The notes under the pieces are model-generated. The model was not told where the DNA came from, made no database searches, and saw nothing but the letters and a program-made list of their open reading frames with translations. Both the position numbers and the translations under genes were made by a program. Positions 1-6,746 of a stretch of DNA of 7,210 nucleotides are shown piece by piece (position 1 is the stretch's first letter; each line of letters opens with the position of its first letter). This DNA is from Rhodospirillaceae bacterium. Lineage in GTDB: Bacteria; Pseudomonadota; Alphaproteobacteria; Rhodospirillales; Magnetospirillaceae. The DNA is taken from positions 1-7,210 of the forward strand of contig DUZC01000110.1 in the NCBI GenBank assembly GCA_013349735.1, given 5' to 3'.

Positions 1-633
1 TTGTGCCAACGGAATGGCCGGCAGGTCGGGCAAAAAACCGAGTTGAGTTTTCCCAAAACCGGCAAGACCCTGACCGATAACCCGATCCAGCAATCGAGCA
101 GCAGCCCCCACGGGCTGACCTTGCGCGATGACCAAGCGCGCCACCGCCCTTCTGGCCATGGCTAAAGCCTGGGCAAGAGCCACCCGATCCGGCGTCAGAC
201 GCCCCCCCCCGACCCGCAGCCAATCATGGTCCGGATAAAGAGCCTGAGAGAGCCCGGACAAAGCCAACCGAAGGCTCTTTAGCCCTTCAAAATCCGGGGG
301 ATCCTGCATCAAAAGCGGCCAGCGCAATGCAGCCTGCGTGGCTTGCTCAAGCAAAGTTTCACCGGCAACCAGAAGCCGGCGGGCGGCCTTTTGCTGCGCT
401 GAAACAACCAAGCCACCGGCGTCTTCGATAGCGGTGACTCCGGCGACCCCCTGGGCCATCCGACAAATAGCAAACAGCCGATGGATGGCAGACAAGGCGT
501 CCTGTGGCGTCAAACCAACCAGGGGCATTGTTGCGTTTAAAATCCTGTGGTTTTCAATGATAAGCCGCGTAATCCGCCGGTCCGTCAGCCCCACCGCGAT
601 GGCGATGCCCGAATGCGCGGCCTGCCCGTTCAT
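1..633 (-). CDS. hupK: HupK-family hydrogenase assembly protein (partial, C-terminus off the window)
   Basis: An open frame of 211 codons without a stop runs from ATG at 633 to the window edge. The N-terminus begins MNGQAAHSGIAIAV. Residues 52-72, RLFAICRMAQGVAG followed by VTAIEDA, align without gaps to residues 59-79 of the large subunit encoded in this window, RICGVCTTVHAITS followed by VRSIENA. Of the two nickel-site cysteines, the first has become Phe54 and the second is kept as Cys57; the histidine four residues further on is Gln61. This is the hallmark of HupK: a degenerate large-subunit relative thought to act as an assembly scaffold for the NiFe cofactor, cytoplasmic and without its own catalysis. 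Family members are roughly 350 to 400 residues, so about half is missing. The start overlaps the stop of the HypC-type gene as ATGA, with GAGGGT just upstream, implying translational coupling. The family call is fairly secure; the exact role is inferred from rhizobial HupK. Confidence 0.82.
   Translation of the reverse strand, partial: MNGQAAHSGIAIAVGLTDRRITRLIIENHRILNATMPLVGLTPQDALSAIHRLFAICRMAQGVAGVTAIEDAGGLVVSAQQKAARRLLVAGETLLEQATQAALRWPLLMQDPPDFEGLKSLRLALSGLSQALYPDHDWLRVGGGRLTPDRVALAQALAMARRAVARLVIAQGQPVGAAARLLDRVIGQGLAGFGKTQLGFLPDLPAIPLAQ
202..210. repeat. Nine-base C homopolymer inside hupK
   Basis: Nine consecutive C on the plus strand read as GGG GGG GGG (three glycines, residues 142-144) in the minus-strand hupK frame. 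The frame stays open on both sides, so the gene is intact at this length. Such tracts can slip in replication or transcription, and any change not a multiple of three would break HupK. It may also simply be GC-rich codon choice, or a place where assembly is error-prone. Confidence 0.6.
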
Positions 634-875
634 GCACCCTCGTCGGGTTGATCGCCGGCGGCGATGACCCGACCAAGATAGTCAAGCGCTTCCAAGGCAT
701 CTTCGAAGGCCACTTTTTCCATGGCAAAGCTGCCAGCCTGGACGATGACATAATCGCCAACCGCAACCGGTTCTGGCATCAGCATCAAGCTGACCACCCG
801 TTCGATGCCAAAACATTCCACGGTGGCATTGTCACCATCAATGCTTCGGATCAGCGAAGGGATCGCCATGCACAT
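630..875 (-). CDS. hypC: HypC/HybG/HupF-family hydrogenase maturation chaperone
   Basis: An 81-residue protein starting MCMAIPSLIRSIDGD. HypC-family proteins deliver the Fe(CN)2CO unit from HypD to the large-subunit precursor, using the cysteine directly after the start methionine. That fixes the start at ATG 875. A GTG at 884 overlaps the hybD stop, but using it would place three residues ahead of Met-Cys and bury the cysteine, unless processed. GGGGTGAT lies just upstream of the ATG as a plausible ribosome binding site. The VGDYVIVQAGSFAMEKV stretch matches the second conserved HypC block, but where E. coli HypC and HybG have VLVHVGFAM, this protein has Gln for His and one extra residue. 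Its place directly after hybD fits a chaperone dedicated to this enzyme. Five bases separate it from hybD, and its TGA overlaps the hupK ATG. HypC, HybG and HupF cannot be firmly separated by eye. Confidence 0.88.
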   Translation of the reverse strand: MCMAIPSLIRSIDGDNATVECFGIERVVSLMLMPEPVAVGDYVIVQAGSFAMEKVAFEDALEALDYLGRVIAAGDQPDEGA

Positions 876-880
876 GCCTA

Positions 881-1360
881 TCACCCCAAGGGAATGGCCG
901 ACTGACCTAAAGCTACCAGTTCTGACACCACCAAGGCCAGCACCTCGTCCATCCGGGCCGCAACCTCTGGAGAAAGAGCCATGGCCAGATCCAGGGACAC
1001 CGGTTGTACCCCGATCAGAACAACGCTTTGCGGAGCTCCACCGCCAAAGCGCAGTGCGGCCAGAACATCGGAAAGTCCAACCTGATGGGGTGACAGTTTT
1101 GTTTTAAAAAAAGCGGGCACGTCATCATCGACAAGCCGAACGATGCTGGCTGGCGGTTTGCCAACCCGAACCGCATCGACGACGATCAGGTGATCGACCC
1201 CATGCAACATCGGCAGAAGTTCCATGCCGGTGGTTCCGCCATCCACCACCTCGACCTCATCGCTGAGGCGATAGCGGTTTTGCAGCGCTTCGATCGCATG
1301 GACACCGACCCCCTCGTCGGTCATCAGCACATTGCCGATCCCGAGAACCACCACGCGCAT
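881..1360 (-). CDS. hybD: HybD/HyaD/HupD-type hydrogenase maturation endopeptidase
   Basis: A 159-residue cytoplasmic protease of the HyaD/HybD family, which probes bound nickel in the large-subunit precursor and then cuts off the C-terminal tail. The family signature is visible: GIGNVLMTDEG near the N-terminus, DGGTTGMELL at about 40-49, LIVVDAV at about 58-64 and SPHQVGLSD at about 90-98. The nickel-sensing residues known in E. coli HybD (Glu16, Asp62, His93) correspond to Glu16, Asp62 and His92 here. I chose ATG at 1360 because MRVVVLGIGN matches the family N-terminus and puts Glu16 and Asp62 at the standard numbers. An in-frame TTG at 1366 with AGGA seven bases upstream would add two residues and cannot be excluded. 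Its substrate is almost certainly the large subunit encoded just upstream, which carries the expected 15-residue tail. A stem-loop in the gap before it may lower its expression relative to the structural genes. Confidence 0.95.
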   Translation of the reverse strand: MRVVVLGIGNVLMTDEGVGVHAIEALQNRYRLSDEVEVVDGGTTGMELLPMLHGVDHLIVVDAVRVGKPPASIVRLVDDDVPAFFKTKLSPHQVGLSDVLAALRFGGGAPQSVVLIGVQPVSLDLAMALSPEVAARMDEVLALVVSELVALGQSAIPLG

Positions 1361-1380
1361 CCGCAAAATCCATTCCTATG

Positions 1381-1414
1381 AAAAGAACCAGACGGACGAT
1401 CCCGTCTGGTTCTT
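1381..1414 (-). terminator. Perfect 13-bp stem-loop between hybC and hybD (candidate attenuator or partial terminator)
   Basis: Positions 1383-1395 (AAGAACCAGACGG) and 1402-1414 are exact reverse complements around a six-base loop. Read on the minus strand, the stem ends in GGTTCTT and runs into TTC, so the last stretch is TTCTTTTC, a short U tract. It sits in the largest gap of the operon, after the hybC stop and just ahead of the hybD ribosome binding site. Since the downstream genes are catalytic maturation factors needed in smaller amounts, partial termination or a protective 3' end for the structural mRNA is the natural reading. The weak U tract argues against complete termination, and I see no promoter between it and hybD. 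Confidence 0.7.
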
Positions 1415-1435
1415 ACACATCCGGTTATATCGCTA

Positions 1436-3142
1436 TCACAACACTTTGACGGTCACCACCTTCTTATGTTCGGTGTCCGTCAAATGAACCGCGCAGGCCA
1501 GACAGGGGTCAAAGGAATGAACGGTACGCAAAACTTCAAGCGGCCGTTCCGGATCAGCCACCGGAGTCCCCAACAAAGCGGCTTCATAGGGGCCAATGGC
1601 GTCTTCTTCGTTCCGTGGCGCCGCATTCCAGGTGGTGGGAACCACCGCCTGATAATTGCTGATCTTACCTTCCTTGATCACCGACCAGTGGGAAAGCACA
1701 CCGCGTGGCGCTTCATGGAAACCGACTCCCATGATTTCTGATTTGGGGAAGACGGGCTTGTTGAAAGTCTTGGTGTCACCCTTGGCCAGATTTTCCATCA
1801 AGGCCTGCCAATTGGCCTGCAGACATTCATACATGACACCGCAACGGACGGCCCGCGCGGCATGCCGGCCGATAGTAGAATGAAGGGCGGTCAAGGGGAT
1901 CTTGGTTCCAGCCAGGCTGCTGACGGTATCGACCACTTTGTTCAAATAGCCGATGGTGGGCTGATGCCCGGCCGCCACGCCGCACAGGACCTGCGCCAGC
2001 GGCCCGACCTGAGCTGGCTTGCCATAGAAAGTCGGGGCCTTGACCCAGGAATATTTGCCACCATCCTGGAAATCCGTGTAATTCGGCTTGGTCTCACCCT
2101 TCCAGGGATGAAGCGCGCCGGGCTGTTGATAATTGTACCAGGAATGCTTCACCGATTCAGCGACACCGTCACGGAAATAGGGATCGCCAAAGGACGTAAT
2201 CGGCTTATAGCTGGCCAAGTCGCCGCCTTTTATATAGCCCCCCGGCATCATGAACTGGGTGCCCTTGCTATCCATCGGCACGTCCGGCACGGCAAGATAG
2301 TCCGTAATACCCTGACCAATGCCGGTCCAATCGGCATAAAAGGCCCCGACCGCCGCCACATCGACCAAATAGCAGTTGCGGATAAAGGCTCCGACTTTGT
2401 CGATCATTTCCTTGATCAACAGCAGACGCTCGACCGACAGCACCGACTGGCTGTCGGTGGCGATGGGATTGGAAACACCGCCAACCGCCATATTTTGGAT
2501 ATGCGGTGTTTTTGAGCCCAAAGTTGAAACGATTTTGTTGGCATAGCGCTGAACATCCAGCGCCTGCAGGTAATGCGCCACCGCCAACAGGTTAACTTCC
2601 GGCGACAGCTTCATCGCCGGATGGCCCCAATAGCCGTTGGCGAAAACACCCAATTGGCCGCTGCCGACAAAGGCCTTCAGACGATTTTGCGTTTCAATCA
2701 TCACATGACGGCTGTTGCCATCCCAATCGGAAAGGCTTTCCGCCAATTGTGCAGTTTTTACCGGATCCGCCTTCAACGCCGAAACCACATCGACCCAGTC
2801 AAGGGCCGACAAATGATAGAAATGGACGATGTGATCATGGACCGCATGGGCCGTCATGATCATGTTCCGAATATATTGGGCGTTGAGCGGAATTTCTAAA
2901 TTCAAAGCGTTCTCGATGGAACGAACTGAAGTGATGGCATGCACCGTGGTGCAGACACCGCAAATACGCTGCGTGATCGCCCAGGCGTCGCGGGGATCGC
3001 GCCCCAGCAGGATCAATTCAACGCCGCGCCACATTTGGCCCGACGACCACGCCTTGGTTACCTTACCGTTCTCCACCTCAACATCGATGCGCAGATGGCC
3101 TTCGATACGGGTGATGGGATCGATGGAAATTCTCGTCGCCAC
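1436..3142 (-). CDS. hybC: [NiFe] hydrogenase large subunit, HybC type
   Basis: A 568-residue catalytic subunit that oxidises H2 at the NiFe(CN)2CO site, close in length to E. coli HybC. The N-terminal motif RICGVCTTVH supplies Cys61 and Cys64. The C-terminal DPCLACAVH supplies Cys547 and Cys550 and ends at His553, after which a 15-residue tail ending VKVL is removed by the HybD protease. Glu14 in RIEGHLR corresponds to the glutamate proposed for gating proton transfer, and Arg480 in FHEAPRG to the arginine hanging over the active site. No signal peptide is present; it should be co-exported bound to the twin-arginine small subunit. The start is GTG at 3142, since the protein then begins MATRISIDPITRIEGH as in the family, with AGAGGAG upstream. 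It begins 14 bases after the hybB stop. All key residues are present, so an active enzyme is expected. Confidence 0.98.
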   Translation of the reverse strand: MATRISIDPITRIEGHLRIDVEVENGKVTKAWSSGQMWRGVELILLGRDPRDAWAITQRICGVCTTVHAITSVRSIENALNLEIPLNAQYIRNMIMTAHAVHDHIVHFYHLSALDWVDVVSALKADPVKTAQLAESLSDWDGNSRHVMIETQNRLKAFVGSGQLGVFANGYWGHPAMKLSPEVNLLAVAHYLQALDVQRYANKIVSTLGSKTPHIQNMAVGGVSNPIATDSQSVLSVERLLLIKEMIDKVGAFIRNCYLVDVAAVGAFYADWTGIGQGITDYLAVPDVPMDSKGTQFMMPGGYIKGGDLASYKPITSFGDPYFRDGVAESVKHSWYNYQQPGALHPWKGETKPNYTDFQDGGKYSWVKAPTFYGKPAQVGPLAQVLCGVAAGHQPTIGYLNKVVDTVSSLAGTKIPLTALHSTIGRHAARAVRCGVMYECLQANWQALMENLAKGDTKTFNKPVFPKSEIMGVGFHEAPRGVLSHWSVIKEGKISNYQAVVPTTWNAAPRNEEDAIGPYEAALLGTPVADPERPLEVLRTVHSFDPCLACAVHLTDTEHKKVVTVKVL

Positions 3143-3156
3143 GGCAACTCTCCTCT

Positions 3157-4317
3157 TTACTCGTTGGTCGTCGCGGCCACGCCATGGGCACGCTTAACGG
3201 TGTGAAGGACCGGAAGTCTTTTGACGAAGACGATATAGGCCAGGACCTCAATGGCAATAATGCCGATGGTCACCAACATCTCCGAAACCGAAGGGAAATA
3301 ATGCCAGCCTGGCCGATCATAAGCGGTCAGATAGGCATCGATGCGATAGAGCGCACCACCGAGCAACAGGCAAACCGCAGCAACAAACTGAAGTTGTGCA
3401 TTGGCCCGTTTCTCTTCACTGGCCATCAATATGATAGGAATGAGGAACAAAAGGTTTTCCAAGAGGAAGGCCAAGGACAGACCGCCCGATGAAAAGACCA
3501 AGCCCAATTTTCCATCGACAATGATCTCACCCCAGCGGATCACCAGATAGGCCGCAATCAGGAACACCATATAGCGTCCCAATTTTCCGACGATGCCGGC
3601 TTCACTGGGACGTCTATAGGACGCATTGACCAATGTCGCTTCGAAGATGACGATGGAATAACCCATTCCCAACGCCGACAACAGAAATAGCAACGGTAAC
3701 AGTTCGGTCTGCCACAACGGATGAATATGGAAGCCAAACACCACCAACATGGATCCTAACGAGGACTGATGCATGGTGGGCAGCAAGACACCCAAAGCGA
3801 TAAAGATATAAAGAGTCTTGCTGATCTTCTTGCGCATTTCCGGACTGGCATATTTCTCGGCAATGACCGGCAGGAACTCAATCCACAGGACCAGCACGTA
3901 ACAGCCGATACAGGCTGCCACTTCAAACATCACCGAATTGACGTTAATCCAACCGGGCGTAAAAATGTGCCAGGCGTTCCAGTAGCGACCAAGGTCAAAA
4001 ATCACCGAAGCGCCGCCGAGGCTATAGCCGAACAGACTTGCGGTCAGAGCCGGCCGCACCAGGGGATGATATTCCCCCTTGTTCATGACATAGACCAGCA
4101 AGGCCATGGCATATCCACCGCACCCGAAGGCGGTGCCGATGATCACATCCCAGACAATCCAGATACCCCAGGGATAGCCATTGCTGATATTGGCAACGGC
4201 ACCCAGACCGTAGATGAAACGATAGGCCAGGATTATTGCCGCTGCGGCGGCGAAGGCGGCCGCGATCACCGTCGTCTTGGTGACCACCGAACCGCCGAGA
4301 GGAGAAGCATGAGCCAT
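3157..4317 (-). CDS. hybB: HybB/NrfD-like integral membrane subunit (quinone-linked)
   Basis: A 386-residue hydrophobic protein of the HybB branch of the NrfD/PsrC family, which passes electrons between the periplasmic iron-sulfur subunit and membrane quinone. It binds no haem. About ten membrane segments can be seen, roughly at 15-35, 52-78, 88-108, 128-151, 167-185, 205-228, 247-268, 281-299, 308-328 and 344-366. Recognisable family patches are YPWGIWIVWDV, FDLGRYWNAWHIF and LPTMHQSSLGSMLVV. E. coli HybB is about the same length. ATG at 4317 is preceded by AGAGGAGG, which lies in the last codons of hybA; only three bases separate the two genes. Its presence instead of a HyaC/HupC b-type cytochrome marks this as a hydrogenase-2 type complex. 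In E. coli this type can work reversibly using the proton motive force; whether it does here is not visible. Confidence 0.96.
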   Translation of the reverse strand: MAHASPLGGSVVTKTTVIAAAFAAAAAIILAYRFIYGLGAVANISNGYPWGIWIVWDVIIGTAFGCGGYAMALLVYVMNKGEYHPLVRPALTASLFGYSLGGASVIFDLGRYWNAWHIFTPGWINVNSVMFEVAACIGCYVLVLWIEFLPVIAEKYASPEMRKKISKTLYIFIALGVLLPTMHQSSLGSMLVVFGFHIHPLWQTELLPLLFLLSALGMGYSIVIFEATLVNASYRRPSEAGIVGKLGRYMVFLIAAYLVIRWGEIIVDGKLGLVFSSGGLSLAFLLENLLFLIPIILMASEEKRANAQLQFVAAVCLLLGGALYRIDAYLTAYDRPGWHYFPSVSEMLVTIGIIAIEVLAYIVFVKRLPVLHTVKRAHGVAATTNE

Positions 4318-4320
4318 GGA

Positions 4321-5295
4321 TCAATCCTCCTCTGAGTGATGGTTAGGAACGTTCTTTTTGGCCACATAGACCAGACCGCCCAGAACCGCCGCCGGTAAAA
4401 TCATTCCACCGTAAAGCGTATGCTGAATGGTTTCGGAACTGGCCGCATAGGAGCGATCCCGCAAAGCCGGGTAACCCAGTTTTTCAAAGGGAACTCCCGC
4501 CAGGAGCAGCATTTGCGTGCCGCCCATTTCTCGCTCGCCATAGATATGCGGGATATAATTCGCCACTTTCTTTTCATGCAAATCCGTGGATCCGACCGTC
4601 TTGCGCGCGAAAGTCGTGACCGACTCTGAGGGCAGGGCACGGCGGCGGTCCGCCTCTTCCTTAAGCGCGGTTACCGGCCCGAACAAAGTAGCTCCGGTGG
4701 GGCAGACTTCGGCGCAGGCGGGGATTTTTCCTTCGGCCTGACGATGGCGACACAATTGGCATTTAATAATGCGCGGCGTTGCCGTGTCATATTGGAATTG
4801 CGGTACCCCGAACGGACAGGCGGCGACGCAATAGCGACAGCCAATGCAATCGGCCGGTTCATAGCTGACGATCCCGCTTTCCGGATTTTTGCGCATTGCC
4901 TGCACCGGGCAAGCCGACACACAAGACGGATCGACGCAATGCATGCAGGATTTTTTAATGAACGCAAAGCCGTTGCGCTCCTGATCCTTATGGTCCGAGG
5001 TTCCTTCCGCATACATCTTGATGACATTGATGGTGCGACCGGAAATATCCAGCGGTGTATCCCAGAGCTTTTCCTCGGTGCTGAATTCCGGCTGGGTGTC
5101 ATTATTATCCCGGCAGGCCTTGACGCAGGCCTTACAGCCCACGCAAAGCGTCGAGTCATACAACAGGCCCACCGCCATCGGCGGCATGGTCTTGTTCTCT
5201 CGGGCGCAAGCCGGCGTGGAAACAGCGGTGGCTCCTGCCACAACTGCACCTCCGGCAACCGCACCTTTGATAAAATTGCGTCTGGTCAGTGCCAT
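4321..5295 (-). CDS. hybA: HybA-type periplasmic ferredoxin subunit with twin-arginine signal
   Basis: A 324-residue electron-transfer subunit with 16 cysteines in four groups: Cys51/54/57/61, Cys117/120/125/129, Cys150/153/156/160 and Cys179/182/194/198, enough for four [4Fe-4S] clusters. It links the small subunit to HybB. The N-terminus MALTRRNFIKGAVAGG is a classic twin-arginine signal with a hydrophobic stretch to about residue 29, so the protein is exported folded. A hydrophobic segment near the C-terminus (about 297-315, ending GGLVYVAKKN) would anchor it in the membrane, as in E. coli HybA, which has about the same length. The frame is open upstream to 5364, but ATG 5295 is the start: it places the twin arginines at residues 5-6, has AAGGA upstream and lies four bases after the hybO stop. 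No key residues are missing. Confidence 0.96.
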   Translation of the reverse strand: MALTRRNFIKGAVAGGAVVAGATAVSTPACARENKTMPPMAVGLLYDSTLCVGCKACVKACRDNNDTQPEFSTEEKLWDTPLDISGRTINVIKMYAEGTSDHKDQERNGFAFIKKSCMHCVDPSCVSACPVQAMRKNPESGIVSYEPADCIGCRYCVAACPFGVPQFQYDTATPRIIKCQLCRHRQAEGKIPACAEVCPTGATLFGPVTALKEEADRRRALPSESVTTFARKTVGSTDLHEKKVANYIPHIYGEREMGGTQMLLLAGVPFEKLGYPALRDRSYAASSETIQHTLYGGMILPAAVLGGLVYVAKKNVPNHHSEED

Positions 5296-5299
5296 GGGA

Positions 5300-6418
5300 T
5301 CATTCCTTGCCACTCGACTGGTCATCGGATTTACCAAGATTGCGGCCCAGCGCCAGACCGGCACCGGCGGCCAAGCCCGCCACCCCGGCGATTAAGGCCG
5401 CCGATCCAGTGGTCATGCCCTGGCCCTGATCCTCGGTAATGCGCGGATAAGACACCGGCGGAACAACATATTTCGGTTCGGCCAGCGCATGGATAGGCTT
5501 CTGGAACCCGATCCCCTGTTCGGTGCAACCGATACAGGGATGGCCAGTCCCGACCGGCCAACTTCCCGACCCGACATCACCGAAAAGAATGGACGGACAG
5601 TTGGCGTAGGTCTCGGGCCCTTTGCAACCCAACTTATAGAGGCAAAAGCCCTTACGATGGCCTTCGTCGCCAAATTCCTGAGCGAAACGACCGGCGTCAA
5701 AATGGGCGCGGCGTTCGCAATTTTCGTGAACAATACGGCCATAGGCAAATTTTGGCCGACCTTTCTCATCCAGATCGGGAAGTTTACCAAAGGTCAGGAA
5801 ATGAACCACGGTCGAGAGCAGGTTATAAGGATTGGGAGGACAGCCTGGTATGGTTACCACGGGCTTATCCTTGATGATCTCGTTTACCCCGGTTGACCCA
5901 GTGGGATTTGGCGAGGTCGATGGCATACCGCCCCAGGATGCGCAGGATCCGATGGCCACCACCGCGGCGGCATCGGCAGCGCATTCCTTCACCATGTCGA
6001 GTGCGGTCTGGCCACCGATCTTGCAGTAGATCCCGCCATCCTTGACCGGGATCGCCCCTTCGACCACCAGAATATATTTCCCTTTATTGGCCGCCATCGA
6101 CGCCTTGCGCGCGGCTTCGGCCTGATGACCGGCCGCGGCGAACAGGCTTTCGTGATAGTCCAGAGAAATAATCTCGAGGATCAGCTTGTCCAATGTCGGG
6201 TGGTCGGCGCGCAGCAGGCTTTCCGTGCAGCCGGTACATTCCTGAAAATGCAACCAGATCACCGGTGGGCGCTTCGGCGAAGCGATCGCTTTAGCGATCT
6301 CAGCCTCGGCCCCCGAAGGCAACCCCATGGTTCCGGCCATGGCCGCGCAAAATTGCATGAAGCTGCGGCGTGACAGCCCCAACCTGGTCTCGATCGCGTT
6401 CAAGATGTCGTCCTTCAT
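5300..6418 (-). CDS. hybO: [NiFe] hydrogenase small subunit, HybO type
   Basis: A 372-residue iron-sulfur subunit, close in length to E. coli HybO. A twin-arginine signal (LSRRSFMQFCAAMAG, residues 15-29) exports it together with the large subunit. Ligands for three clusters are visible: proximal Cys61, Cys64, Cys159 and Cys193; distal His231, Cys234, Cys259 and Cys265; medial three-cysteine cluster Cys274, Cys295 and Cys298. At the two places where oxygen-tolerant enzymes have extra proximal cysteines, this protein has Gly63 (ECTGC) and Gly164 (CASWGG), so a standard, oxygen-sensitive proximal [4Fe-4S] cluster is expected. A glycine- and alanine-rich segment at about 337-357 is the C-terminal membrane anchor. 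I chose ATG 6418, with GAGAGG upstream, over an in-frame GTG at 6436 because it gives the HybO-like length and N-terminus. It is the first structural gene of the operon and is preceded by a long leader. Confidence 0.97.
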   Translation of the reverse strand: MKDDILNAIETRLGLSRRSFMQFCAAMAGTMGLPSGAEAEIAKAIASPKRPPVIWLHFQECTGCTESLLRADHPTLDKLILEIISLDYHESLFAAAGHQAEAARKASMAANKGKYILVVEGAIPVKDGGIYCKIGGQTALDMVKECAADAAAVVAIGSCASWGGMPSTSPNPTGSTGVNEIIKDKPVVTIPGCPPNPYNLLSTVVHFLTFGKLPDLDEKGRPKFAYGRIVHENCERRAHFDAGRFAQEFGDEGHRKGFCLYKLGCKGPETYANCPSILFGDVGSGSWPVGTGHPCIGCTEQGIGFQKPIHALAEPKYVVPPVSYPRITEDQGQGMTTGSAALIAGVAGLAAGAGLALGRNLGKSDDQSSGKE

Positions 6419-6487
6419 TTCCCCAACCTCTCTCACTCGGCCAAATGCTGTAGCTCTCCGCGGGCAAGCCCGGCGGCATTAATTTCT

Positions 6488-6640
6488 TTAGTCTTTCCTG
6501 GCGATCGCCGTCGCGACCACCGGAAGTCTCCGCCACTGCTCGTCAAAAGGATAATGTCCAGCGATACGACAAGGGCCAAAGAAACACGGCGACAGGATGA
6601 CGCCGGCCTTTTCTTCTCTTGCCCTTCCTGTCTTAGACAT
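6488..6640 (-). CDS. Possible 50-residue leader ORF of unknown function
   Basis: An ATG-to-TAA frame of 50 codons lies in the hydrogenase leader, between the sigma-54 element and hybO, ending 69 bases before the hybO ATG. The protein begins MSKTGRAREEKAGVILSPCF, contains two cysteines four residues apart (SPCFFGPCR), is basic, and has no clear membrane segment. AAGGGAAG lies about nine bases ahead of the ATG. I do not recognise it. Codon use is mixed, with several AGA/AGG arginines unlike the neighbouring genes, which argues against strong selection as a coding region. It could be a real small gene, a regulatory leader peptide, or chance. Confidence 0.25.
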   Translation of the reverse strand: MSKTGRAREEKAGVILSPCFFGPCRIAGHYPFDEQWRRLPVVATAIARKD

Positions 6641-6713
6641 CCTTCTACTTCCCTTATGGCGACCGCTTTTTGTGCTTCATCGCCGCCGATTTATTTGATC
6701 TGACCTTCCTGAC

Positions 6714-6728
6714 GCAAAAGGCGGGCCA
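6714..6728 (-). promoter_or_regulatory. Candidate sigma-54 (-24/-12) promoter for the hydrogenase operon
   Basis: Read on the minus strand, CTGGCCCGCCTTTTGCG (6729 to 6713) fits the sigma-54 consensus TGGCACG-N4-TTGC with one mismatch and exact spacing: GG at 6727-6726 and GC at 6715-6714. Transcription would start near 6702, giving a leader of about 280 bases to hybO. Sigma-54 promoters driven by NtrC-family activators (HoxA, NifA) are known for uptake hydrogenases in several proteobacteria, which supports the assignment. No start site is proven. Confidence 0.6.
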
Positions 6729-6746
6729 GCCCGGAATTGAATAACC

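Noticed and set aside
1862..2515. 217-codon plus-strand open frame antisense to hybC
   Set aside because: The opposite strand encodes a complete, motif-bearing hydrogenase large subunit. The antisense frame has no recognisable domain and is explained by GC-rich codon use.
3769..4335. 188-codon plus-strand open frame antisense to hybB
   Set aside because: It mirrors a ten-helix membrane protein gene. Its hydrophilic, histidine- and glutamine-rich translation is typical of an antisense shadow.
4744..5439. 231-codon plus-strand open frame antisense to hybA and the end of hybO
   Set aside because: It lies opposite two conserved Tat-exported iron-sulfur proteins, crosses their gene boundary, and shows no plausible protein features.
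6280..6293. AAGCGATCGCTT palindrome resembling cyanobacterial HIP1
   Set aside because: It lies within hybO codons and only a couple of GCGATCGC-like sites occur, so it is ordinary coding sequence and not a HIP1-type repeat family.
6458..6476. GC-rich stem-loop just upstream of hybO
   Set aside because: The stem is about five pairs with a tiny loop and a bulge. No U tract follows on the minus strand, and it does not cover the ribosome binding site.
6300..6536. 78-codon minus-strand frame overlapping the hybO start
   Set aside because: It is out of frame with hybO, largely overlaps its signal-peptide coding region, and its translation has no recognisable features.
6551..6579. Possible sigma-70 promoter on the minus strand (TTGGCC, 17 bases, CATTAT)
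   Set aside because: Each box matches only four of six positions, and it lies inside the possible leader ORF. The sigma-54 element upstream is much better supported.
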